DNA of 16,972 bases, from NCBI GenBank assembly GCA_946479335.1, contig CAMLFP010000081.1, positions 1 to 16,972 on the forward strand. The letters are read 5' to 3'. The translations under genes were made by a program, and so were the position numbers. Under the pieces are notes generated by a model. The model worked only from the letters and a program-made list of their open reading frames with translations. It was not told the DNA's origin and did no database searches. Numbering within the stretch: the first letter of the stretch is position 1; the number at the start of each line of letters is the position of its first letter. This document shows positions 7,447-14,027 of this stretch, in pieces. This DNA is from an uncultured Archangium sp. GTDB taxonomy: Bacteria > Myxococcota > Myxococcia > Myxococcales > Myxococcaceae.

Positions 7447-7833
7447 TCAAGCGCGCGCGGGCTTCTGCTTCCACACACGGCGAATCGCGCGGGGGAGCCC
7501 GGCGCGCTGACTCCAGCGCAGGTCGTTCACCATGCCCGTGCCATCGGCGCGCATCGCGGGCACGTCGGCCAGCGGGGCGGAGTCGAGCGTCAGCTCCCAC
7601 TCGTCGCCGCTGGCGCGCAGGGTGAGCGTCTCGGTAGCTGAGAGGCTCACCGAACACGCCGGTAGCGTGGGCAGCGGAGGGGGGCGCGCGCTGCTGCGGA
7701 CCGGCGGGAGGCAGAACGTCCGCTCCGGGCCCTCGTCGTCGCTGCGCACCCTCGGCGGGTGCACCAGCCAGAACATCGACGCGATGAAGGAGACACCACT
7801 GCTGGCGATCGCGACAAACACTTCCAGGGGCAT
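7447..7833 (-). CDS. Small membrane-anchored protein, function unknown
   Basis: Starting at the ATG at 7833 the product is 128 residues. An N-terminal hydrophobic helix (about 4-24) comes first, then a Pro/Arg-rich linker (about 26-58), then a compact beta-like domain (about 60-120) containing LTLRASGDEWELTLDS. A basic tail ends the protein. An upstream in-frame ATG at 7872 would add 13 residues (141 total), but that start leaves only 19 bases to the truA start. I prefer 7833 because the hydrophobic helix then begins directly after the start. No family recognised. It is divergent from truA and convergent with the kinase gene. The coding call rests on the TM helix and sensible composition. Confidence 0.6.
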   Translation of the reverse strand: MPLEVFVAIASSGVSFIASMFWLVHPPRVRSDDEGPERTFCLPPVRSSARPPPLPTLPACSVSLSATETLTLRASGDEWELTLDSAPLADVPAMRADGTGMVNDLRWSQRAGLPRAIRRVWKQKPARA

Positions 7834-7891
7834 GGCGTCGCTACGACAACGCACTCCGCATTCGGGTTCCATGTGGGATATTCGCGTCGCG
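7834..7891. promoter_or_regulatory. Divergent promoter region of truA and a minus-strand gene
   Basis: These 58 bases separate two divergent start codons and must hold the promoters of both genes if the chosen starts are right. A relatively AT-rich GGGATATTCG lies at 7875-7884 and could contain a -10-like element for truA, but no matching -35 is evident. No SD is clear for either start. Confidence 0.3.
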
Positions 7892-8665
7892 ATGCCCCGT
7901 GTGCGCCTGCTGCTCGAGTACGACGGGACGAACTACGTCGGCTGGCAGATCCAGCACAACGGCCCCTCGGTGCAGGGCCGCGTGCAGCTGGCGCTGGAGA
8001 AGCTGCTGGGCGAGCCGGTGAACGTCTTCTCTGCCGGTCGCACCGACTCTGGCGTCCACGCGACGGGCATGGTGGTGGCGTTTGATTCGCCGAAGCAGCT
8101 GCCCACCCGCGCGTATTGGATCGGCCTCAACGGGCTGCTGCCCGAAGACATCGCGGTGATCCGCGCCGAAGAGGTGCGCCCCGACTTCGACCCGCGCCGC
8201 TGGGCGAAGGGCAAGCGCTACCGCTACCGCGTCTCCAACCGCCGCAGCCGCTCGCCGATGCGCCGCTTCACGCACTGGGAGATCTACGCGCCGCTGAACG
8301 TCGCCGACATGGTGGAGGCCGCCAAGGTGCTGGTGGGCCGCCATGACTTCTCCGCGTTCCGCGCCGCCGACTGTCAGGCCGCGACCTCGGTGCGGGAGAT
8401 CAAGAAGCTCGAGGTGCTGGGCGCGCCTGGCGACGAGGTGCAGTTCGTCGTCGAGGGCACCGCGTTCTTGAAGCACATGGTGCGCAACCTGGTCGGCACC
8501 TTGATGGAGGTCGGCCGGGGGCGCCGCCCGGTGGCATGGGTGCGCGAGGTGCTGGAGTCGCGCGATCGCACGAAGGCCGGGCAGACCGCGCCGCCGCAGG
8601 GGCTGTGTCTCGAAGAGGTTTTCTACGGCGAGGGACCTCGCGAAGATGGTGGCGATGACGACTGA
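7892..8665 (+). CDS. truA: tRNA pseudouridine synthase A (positions 38-40)
   Basis: TruA converts uridines 38, 39 and 40 of the tRNA anticodon arm to pseudouridine. From the ATG at 7892 the protein is 257 residues, the usual length. It begins with the characteristic VRLLLEYDGTNYVGWQ and carries the catalytic motif GRTDSGVHATG with Asp52. Downstream are KRYRYR (the conserved K-x-Y-x-Y region), the GRHDFSAFR segment and FLKHMVRNLVGTL. The open frame extends upstream to 7532, but that part is antisense to the small minus-strand gene and lacks homology-like features. An ATG at 7871 would add seven residues and is a possible alternative. The stop overlaps the next gene by 20 bases. Confidence 0.95.
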   Translation: MPRVRLLLEYDGTNYVGWQIQHNGPSVQGRVQLALEKLLGEPVNVFSAGRTDSGVHATGMVVAFDSPKQLPTRAYWIGLNGLLPEDIAVIRAEEVRPDFDPRRWAKGKRYRYRVSNRRSRSPMRRFTHWEIYAPLNVADMVEAAKVLVGRHDFSAFRAADCQAATSVREIKKLEVLGAPGDEVQFVVEGTAFLKHMVRNLVGTLMEVGRGRRPVAWVREVLESRDRTKAGQTAPPQGLCLEEVFYGEGPREDGGDDD

Positions 8666-9230
8666 AGCGAAGCAGCCCTCGTCCTTCTCGCGCGTCGAAG
8701 GCGCCGCCCGCCACACGGTGATGCAGATCGGCCTCGGCGTCGCGGCCTACGTGCTGGGCAGCATCTTCGCGTCGGGCGCGATGGGGCGCATCTCGGAGCG
8801 CGTGGGCCTCATCGACTCCGAGGCCGTGGCCTTCGTCTACGGCTGGGTGATGCAGCGGCTGTGGCTCTTCGTGGTGTTGCCGATGTTCGGCTGGGTGGCG
8901 GGGCGCTTCACGGAGCTGCGCTCGCTGCGGTTCGCGGCGACCGCGGCGCTCTCCGGGGAGCTCTTCGCGCTGTTGCTGTTCTCGGCGATCAACGGCCTCG
9001 ACCCGCTCCTCGAGAACCCCGGCGAGCTGCTCGCGCGCGGAGTCACGCTGCTGCTGGGCATGGCGGTGACGCTGTTGGCGGTCTCCTCGGGGCGCCGCGC
9101 GGCCGCTGCGGCGCAGGCCGAAGCCGACGCCATCGCGGTGAAGCAGAAGGCGGAATACGCGGAGTACCTGGCGAAGCTCGAAGGCCCCGCCCAGTCACCG
9201 GCGAGCGTTCAGAACGAGCCGCCGAAGTAG
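8646..9230 (+). CDS. Four-helix membrane protein with C-terminal coiled coil, function unknown
   Basis: The 194-residue product has probable helices at about 25-44, 68-87, 96-116 and 129-148. An Ala/Glu/Lys-rich segment at about 150-180 reads as a charged helix or coiled coil, presumably cytoplasmic, and a short polar tail follows. The YxFASG..GR style of the first helix gave no family match I can name. The gene overlaps truA by 20 bases, so the two are probably co-transcribed. ATG codons exist at 8646 and 8655; GAGGGA at 8630-8635 lies ten bases before the first. Its 3' end overlaps the minus-strand PEGA gene tail to tail by 22 bases. Confidence 0.75.
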   Translation: MVAMTTEAKQPSSFSRVEGAARHTVMQIGLGVAAYVLGSIFASGAMGRISERVGLIDSEAVAFVYGWVMQRLWLFVVLPMFGWVAGRFTELRSLRFAATAALSGELFALLLFSAINGLDPLLENPGELLARGVTLLLGMAVTLLAVSSGRRAAAAAQAEADAIAVKQKAEYAEYLAKLEGPAQSPASVQNEPPK

Positions 9231-10378
9231 ATCATCGCGCCGGTGGTGCTCTCGGTGGGCTCGATCACCTTGTTGGTCGCCTTCGGAGGCTCGGGCGCGA
9301 GGGTGACCGCCACCCACGTGATGCCGCCGGCCATCGCCGCGCCGCCGACGCCCATCAGCACGTCACCGGCGATGTTCTTCCCGGGCGCGGCCTTCGCGTC
9401 GGCCCGCGACACGGTCACCGGCGTGCCCGGCGTAGCGCCGTTGAGCTGCCGGGCGACCGCCTGGGCCTGCACCACGAGGATGATGCCCGTCACCACCGCC
9501 GCCGCGCCGGCCACCGCCATCACCGTGCCGCCCACCACGCCGCCCGTCTTGGGGTTGGCGGCCTCCACCACCTTCGGCTGCGTCCCCGGGTCGAGCGGGA
9601 TGGCCTCCAGCGTCACCTTCACGTTCACGCCCTTGTTGGGCTCGACGGTGACGCTCTGCTCGAAGGGCTTGTACCCGGCCGACGTCACCTTCACGGTGTG
9701 CACCCCGCGCGGCGCGATGAAGTCGAGCGAGCCCGCGCCGACCTGCGCGTTGTCGATCGACACCAGCGCGCCCGGGTCGGCGTTGTCGACGTGGATGTTG
9801 CCGTTCGCGGTCGCCAGGCGGCGCTGCACCTGCTTGAGGAACGGCACCATCTTCTTGAGGAACTCCTGGTCTTTCTTCGCCTGGCTCTTGCCGGCGACGC
9901 CGAAGAACGTCTTTTCCGCCTTCTCGCCAGAGTCCTGGCCCACGTGGAGGATCTCGGCGAACCCCGGGTCGTAGCCGAACATCTCGACCTGCGAGCCCGG
10001 GCCGCGCTTCTCGACGGTGAGGCGCACCACGCGGTGCACCTTGAGCTGCTTCGCGGCCTCTTCGAAGCACGCGTAGTCGGTGCAGGCGTCGAACTTCGCG
10101 TACTCGCCGCCCAGTTGGATCTTGGCGGCGTCGGGCGCGACGATGCTGGCGAAGCGGCCGTCGTTGTTCAGCTGCTTCATGAACTCCGCCAGCAGCTGCC
10201 GGGCGCGCGGGCCGCTGGTGTCGTCCTTGTCGGCGGCGCGCACCGAGATGATCGCCAGCGTCGGCTTGAGCTCCTCGGTGGTCCTGGGCTCGTCGGCGTC
10301 TTCGGAGATGTCGAGCTCGAAGTCCTGCGCGGGGGCGGGGAGAGCCAACAACAAGAGAAAGAGGAGCGAGCGCTTCAA
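9209..10378 (-). CDS. Exported PEGA-domain protein
   Basis: The 389-residue product has a signal peptide (KRSLLFLLLLALPAPAQ, cleavage near 18). Its N-terminal domain (about 38-190) contains the paired cysteines DACTDYACFEEAAKQL typical of myxobacterial periplasmic proteins that precede PEGA repeats. A PEGA domain (about 193-258) includes PGALVSIDN and GVHTVKVTSAGYKPFE. Two Gly/Ala-rich hydrophobic helices lie at about 279-304 and 336-361. The protein ends in IYFGGSF with a terminal Phe. PEGA domains are surface or periplasmic beta-modules; no enzymatic role is evident. The start is TTG at 10378, one base after the plsB stop, with GGAG at 10389-10386 seven bases upstream. No ATG is available at the signal peptide. 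Confidence 0.85.
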   Translation of the reverse strand: MKRSLLFLLLLALPAPAQDFELDISEDADEPRTTEELKPTLAIISVRAADKDDTSGPRARQLLAEFMKQLNNDGRFASIVAPDAAKIQLGGEYAKFDACTDYACFEEAAKQLKVHRVVRLTVEKRGPGSQVEMFGYDPGFAEILHVGQDSGEKAEKTFFGVAGKSQAKKDQEFLKKMVPFLKQVQRRLATANGNIHVDNADPGALVSIDNAQVGAGSLDFIAPRGVHTVKVTSAGYKPFEQSVTVEPNKGVNVKVTLEAIPLDPGTQPKVVEAANPKTGGVVGGTVMAVAGAAAVVTGIILVVQAQAVARQLNGATPGTPVTVSRADAKAAPGKNIAGDVLMGVGGAAMAGGITWVAVTLAPEPPKATNKVIEPTESTTGAMIYFGGSF

Positions 10379-10379
10379 G

Positions 10380-12920
10380 TCATGTCTCCGGAACGAAACG
10401 GCGGATCTGCTGGGCGAGATCGATGAGGCTGGCGCTGCCCGGCGTCAGCTTCTTGTCTTTGTCGTTCACGTACTTCTGATCGACCAGGAACTGCACGGCG
10501 TTCTCCAGCGTGGTCTTCGAGAGGGCCTCGCTGGCCGTCAGCGTACCCGCGAGGAACTCCGCCCGGCCAGCCTCCAGGGCGCGCTGGAGGAACTCCTTCT
10601 TGTCGACGCCGGTCGCGTCGAGCGCCTGCGCCTGCCGGGTGGTCAGCGAGTACGACTCGAGGAGGTCGCGCAGCAGGTCGGCGAGGAACGCCACCATCGG
10701 CCGCGCGTGCGCCTCGGGCGAGATGACGATCGCCTCGCCTTCAGGGTGCACCAGGCCGCAGCGGGTGAGGTGCGCGACGGTCTCGTCGAAGATCTCCTCG
10801 AAGGCCTTGCCCACCGGGTAGAGGAACTCGAGCTTGAAGAGCCGCGAGAGGAACAGCGCCCGCTCGCGGATCGCGTCGTGCGAGGCGGCCTTCTCGTCGG
10901 CCAGCAGCGACGCGCAGACGATGGCGCGGCCGGCGATCAGGTTGAGCAGCGTGTTCTTGTAGAAGCTCAATTCCGGGCGGTGGTCGTCGGAGACCTGGAA
11001 GATCACCTCGCCGCCGGCCTCCGCGCTGCTCACCATCTCGCCCTGCGCGAACATCTTCATCGCGTCGCGGATCGGCCCGAGCACCACCGGCGACGACGGC
11101 GCGTCTTTGAGCTGGCGCGAGAGCGGAGAGCCCAGCTCGGTCACCATGCTCCGGAGGAAGACGATGCGATCGGTGAGGTCTCGCTCGGAGATCCCCCGGC
11201 GGCGGTGGGCCAACAGCGCCGAGGCCAGCAGCGCGTGCGGCGTGACCGTCGAGACGCGGCTGATGCCGTACATCACGCGGTGGCCCAGCGAGCGCACCAG
11301 CGAGCGCTTCTGATCTTCGGAGACGTGGAGCGGGTCGAGGCCACGCTCGGCCATCAGCTTCGCCAGCGACACCGGCTCGTCGAACGTGAGGTGGATGCGC
11401 CCGTAGTTCTCCGCCAGCACCGCGGGCGCCGACAGCAGCGCCTTCACGTCTTCGGCCTTCTTCTCGCCGCCCTGGAGCTCCTTCTTGTACTCCGCGCCCT
11501 CGACCACCTTCTCGTAGTCGATGGCGATGGGCACGAAGAGCAGGTCATTGCGCGCCCCTTCGAGGATCGCCTCGGTGTACCAGGTGAAGAGGCCCAGCTT
11601 CGGCTGCAGCAGCTTGCCGGTGCGGGAGCGGCCGCCTTCAGGGAAGAACTCGTGGTGCACGCCGTCGTGCACCAGCTTCTTGAGGTACGCCTTGAACGAC
11701 GCCGTGTAGAGGGTGTCGCCCTTGAAGCTGCGCCGCAGGAAGAACGCGCCGCACCGCCGGAGGAACGGGCCCAGCGGGAAGAACGAGAGGTTCGCGCCCG
11801 CGGCCACCAGCGGCGCGTTGAAGCCCCGGCGCCACAGCACGTAGCTCATCACCAGGTAGTCGAGGTGGCTCTTGTGGCTCGGGGTGAAGACGATGGGCGC
11901 GTGCGTCGCGGCCTTCATCGCGCGCATCAGCCCGGCCTCGTCGACCTCGATGCCGTCGTAGATGCGGTTGAAGATCAGGTCCAACGCCTTGGCCGCCATC
12001 TCCGTCGTGGTGGGGCTGAAGTTGGCGGCGATGGTGTCGAAGTTGCGGCGCGCGGTGCGCAGCACCGAGTCCATCGGGCGCTTCTGCTCCGCGGAGACCT
12101 CGCTGGCGGTCTGCTGGAAGACCCGGTCGCGCATCGCCTCGTCGATGAAGCGATCGCGGCTCTTGATGGGCGGGCCGAAGACGGCGCGCGTCTCCTTCGC
12201 GAGGTGGTGGTGCAGGGCGCCGCGCACCTTGCGGGCGATCACGTCGGTCGGCTTGCCGGCTTCGTTGGCCAGCACCTCGCAGAGGTTGATCGGCGGGCCG
12301 AGGCGCAGCTGCGCGCGCTTGTAGTTGCGCATGAACGCCCACAGCGAGTGGAGGAACCCGGGCGCCTCCGGCGAACCGAAGATGCGATCGAACACGCTGG
12401 GCGCGACCTTCTGCTGCCAGCGCTCCCAGACCAGCAGCTCGGGCACGAGGTAGATCGGCTTGTCGCTCTTGCGGGCCAGCTCGATCAACGCGGGGAAGGG
12501 GTCTTCACGGCTCTCGACGCCGCGCGCGGTGTTGAAGCCGCTCTCGCGCATGAAGATGAGCCCCGCGCCGCCGTTCTGTTTCGCCCACGTGAAGCGCTGC
12601 TCATGGTCGCCCGAGAGCTTCGCCAGCGTGAACGGCCGCGTGAACCAGCGGCGCAGGTTGACGACCGCGCGGATCGGCGCGAGCCCCCGGCGCACCAGCG
12701 CCCAGTCGAGGTACAGGTAGTTCACCCACGCCGTGGTGCGCTGCACGTGCACCACGAAGCCCTTCTCGGAGAGGCCGCGCAGCGTCGCCAGCTCCTCCTC
12801 GGGGAAGCGCACCGCTTCGAAGTAGTCGCGGGCGAGGGTGCGCCCCACCGGGCCGAACTCCGCGCGCAACGACACGTCGTCGAGGGGCTTGGTCAACGAT
12901 GCTTCGGCAGAGGCGTTCAC
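10380..12920 (-). CDS. plsB: Glycerol-3-phosphate 1-O-acyltransferase PlsB
   Basis: PlsB acylates sn-glycerol-3-phosphate at position 1, the first committed step of phospholipid synthesis, at the inner membrane. From the GTG at 12920 it has 846 residues, near E. coli PlsB (807). The acyltransferase blocks are clear: block I SHKSHLDY with His349 and Asp354, block III FFPEGGRSRTGK with Glu428, and block IV FVPIAIDYEKV near 462-472. A long N-terminal domain and a C-terminal helical region also fit PlsB rather than PlsC. The frame is open up to 13124, but that would overlap the upstream gene and gives Arg/Pro-rich sequence unlike the family. GTG 12920 is the best in-frame start, though TTG at 12896 is possible. 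The gene overlaps a 13-codon leader ORF and is coupled to the PEGA gene downstream. Confidence 0.94.
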   Translation of the reverse strand: MNASAEASLTKPLDDVSLRAEFGPVGRTLARDYFEAVRFPEEELATLRGLSEKGFVVHVQRTTAWVNYLYLDWALVRRGLAPIRAVVNLRRWFTRPFTLAKLSGDHEQRFTWAKQNGGAGLIFMRESGFNTARGVESREDPFPALIELARKSDKPIYLVPELLVWERWQQKVAPSVFDRIFGSPEAPGFLHSLWAFMRNYKRAQLRLGPPINLCEVLANEAGKPTDVIARKVRGALHHHLAKETRAVFGPPIKSRDRFIDEAMRDRVFQQTASEVSAEQKRPMDSVLRTARRNFDTIAANFSPTTTEMAAKALDLIFNRIYDGIEVDEAGLMRAMKAATHAPIVFTPSHKSHLDYLVMSYVLWRRGFNAPLVAAGANLSFFPLGPFLRRCGAFFLRRSFKGDTLYTASFKAYLKKLVHDGVHHEFFPEGGRSRTGKLLQPKLGLFTWYTEAILEGARNDLLFVPIAIDYEKVVEGAEYKKELQGGEKKAEDVKALLSAPAVLAENYGRIHLTFDEPVSLAKLMAERGLDPLHVSEDQKRSLVRSLGHRVMYGISRVSTVTPHALLASALLAHRRRGISERDLTDRIVFLRSMVTELGSPLSRQLKDAPSSPVVLGPIRDAMKMFAQGEMVSSAEAGGEVIFQVSDDHRPELSFYKNTLLNLIAGRAIVCASLLADEKAASHDAIRERALFLSRLFKLEFLYPVGKAFEEIFDETVAHLTRCGLVHPEGEAIVISPEAHARPMVAFLADLLRDLLESYSLTTRQAQALDATGVDKKEFLQRALEAGRAEFLAGTLTASEALSKTTLENAVQFLVDQKYVNDKDKKLTPGSASLIDLAQQIRRFVPET
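10386..10389 (-). promoter_or_regulatory. RBS supporting a TTG start inside the end of plsB
   Basis: GGAG on the minus strand lies within the last codons of plsB, seven bases before the TTG at 10378. It supports the non-ATG start of the PEGA-domain protein and suggests that ribosomes finishing plsB re-initiate there. Confidence 0.5.
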
Positions 12921-12958
12921 GGTGCAGGTCTGAGCGGGGGAAACAGCGCGGCGACCAT
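12917..12958 (-). CDS. Possible 13-codon leader ORF overlapping the plsB start
   Basis: On the minus strand an ATG at 12958-12956 opens MVAALFPPLRPAP and stops at TGA 12919-12917. That stop overlaps the plsB GTG (12920-12918) as GTGA. A G-rich stretch (GGGGGG, 12972-12967) lies eight bases before the ATG and could act as SD. The ORF is too short for statistics; its position and the exact overlap are the only evidence. It would couple plsB translation to leader translation. Confidence 0.3.
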   Translation of the reverse strand: MVAALFPPLRPAP

Positions 12959-13013
12959 ACGTGATTCCCCCCGGTGCGCCGCGAGGAATTTCGGGGCCCG
13001 GGCTGCACCGTGA
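12917..13013 (-). promoter_or_regulatory. plsB leader with nested inverted repeats
   Basis: TCACGGTGCAG (12917-12927) is the exact reverse complement of CTGCACCGTGA (13003-13013). With a 4-base insertion the match extends to CGTT at the outer ends (13020 side). Inside, GGGGGAA (12936-12942) pairs with TTCCCCC (12965-12971). In the minus-strand RNA the outer stem would contain the plsB GTG start codon. The inner stem would contain the G-rich SD of the leader ORF, with its ATG in the loop. This suggests, without proving, control of plsB translation. Confidence 0.35.
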
Positions 13014-13035
13014 CTGAACGTTCCGCGACCCGCGA

Positions 13036-13938
13036 TCAGGCGCCGCGCGCGAGCGCACGCACCCGCTGGGCGAGCGGCTGCAGGTGCGTCTCCGGTGGCT
13101 CCTCGGCGGGCACGGCGTCGCCACCCTCCGCGTCGACGTAGTCGAGGAAGGTGCGCTGGCAGATCACCGGCGAGCTGTTCACCAGGCACAGCTCGGCGGC
13201 GCTCACCTCGACGGCGCGCGCGCGGCCGATGAGCTTCTTCGCGGCGAGGCGCCAATAGATGCCCTCGGCGTTCTGGTAGACGACCAGGAGCTCGCGCGGC
13301 GCGCCCTTGAGCTCGCGCTTCACGTGCTGCGGCAGGTGGGCGGGCGCCACGTGGTACTGGCCCATCAACACCAGCACCAGCGGGCGATCGGCGGCGCGCG
13401 CGGTGCGGGCGATGACCTTCGCGGCGCCCTCGTCACGGAGCTGCAGTGAGCGCGGGCCCGGCGCGCGGCGATCGATGGCCACCACGTCGAGCCGGCGCTT
13501 CTTCGCGAACTGGAGGATGGGCCAGAACCCGCGCCAGAGATCGAACTGGCCGCCCGGCGCATGGCCGATGCGGTGGAGGAACGTGCGCTGCGTGATTCGG
13601 CCCTGCAGCACCGCGTCGAGCGTCGCCTGGTGCCGCGCCTCCACGAACTCCAGGGCGAGCACCACGCGGCGCCCGGACGAGATCGCGCGGGTGGCGAGGT
13701 CGAGGTACGCCGACTGCGCGGTGCGCAGCGTGTGGTAGTCGCCGACGAAGACCACGTCTGACTGCATGACGCGCCGGTCGACCTCCTCGACCGCGATGAC
13801 CTTGCGGTAGCGACGCGTCGCGAGCTCATAGCGCCGCTGGTACGCGCGGAACCTCGGAGACGCCGTCTGCACGCGACGCGCGATCTGCCGGGCCTGATGC
13901 TTGAAGAGCGAGCGCTCCAGCGACAACGGCGTGCGCAT
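13036..13938 (-). CDS. ChaN/Tiki-superfamily-like protein without export signal
   Basis: From the ATG at 13938 the product is 300 residues. It shows the ChaN-like (DUF399) pattern: VVFVGDYHT with Asp67 and His69, VLALEFVEARHQ with Glu97, an LHRIGH segment followed by DLWRGFWPI, and GQYHVAPAHLP with His196 and His201. ChaN itself is a haem-binding lipoprotein, and the wider Tiki/EreA group includes metal-dependent hydrolases. Here the N-terminus is basic and lacks a signal peptide or lipobox, so a cytoplasmic location is likely. The role is not known. An upstream in-frame ATG at 14010 would run into the divergent receptor's promoter. It lies 115 bases upstream of plsB on the same strand, so co-transcription is possible. 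Confidence 0.72.
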   Translation of the reverse strand: MRTPLSLERSLFKHQARQIARRVQTASPRFRAYQRRYELATRRYRKVIAVEEVDRRVMQSDVVFVGDYHTLRTAQSAYLDLATRAISSGRRVVLALEFVEARHQATLDAVLQGRITQRTFLHRIGHAPGGQFDLWRGFWPILQFAKKRRLDVVAIDRRAPGPRSLQLRDEGAAKVIARTARAADRPLVLVLMGQYHVAPAHLPQHVKRELKGAPRELLVVYQNAEGIYWRLAAKKLIGRARAVEVSAAELCLVNSSPVICQRTFLDYVDAEGGDAVPAEEPPETHLQPLAQRVRALARGA

Positions 13939-14027
13939 GAACCTCGCCAACGTCCCACGCGCGCGCGGTGACGGCAAAATTTCAGCCCTTGCCTCCGACG
14001 GCGCGGGCATGGAGCATCGCCGCTCCC
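13939..14027. promoter_or_regulatory. Divergent regulatory region with a 5-11-5 palindrome
   Basis: These 89 bases separate the ChaN-like gene from the TonB-dependent receptor. The only AT-rich patch of the area, CAAAATTTC (13975-13983), sits inside an inverted repeat, GGCAA (13973-13977) and TTGCC (13989-13993). It is a candidate operator or promoter core. If the receptor instead starts at the GTG at 13968, the palindrome would be coding. I see no convincing Fur box or -35/-10 pair. Confidence 0.3.

Noticed and set aside
7532..7891. N-terminal extension of TruA by 120 residues
   Set aside because: The extension is Ser/Arg-rich, lies opposite a plausible minus-strand gene, and TruA normally begins just before LLLEYDGTNYVGWQ.
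10080..13013. A 977-codon open frame on the plus strand opposite plsB
   Set aside because: It is the complement of plsB and part of the PEGA gene, with Arg/His/Glu-rich low-complexity translation and no recognisable motif.
12921..13124. N-terminal extension of PlsB to an ATG at 13124
   Set aside because: It would overlap the ChaN-like gene. Its translation is Arg/Pro/Ser-rich and unlike PlsB, and a GTG at 12920 gives a normal length.
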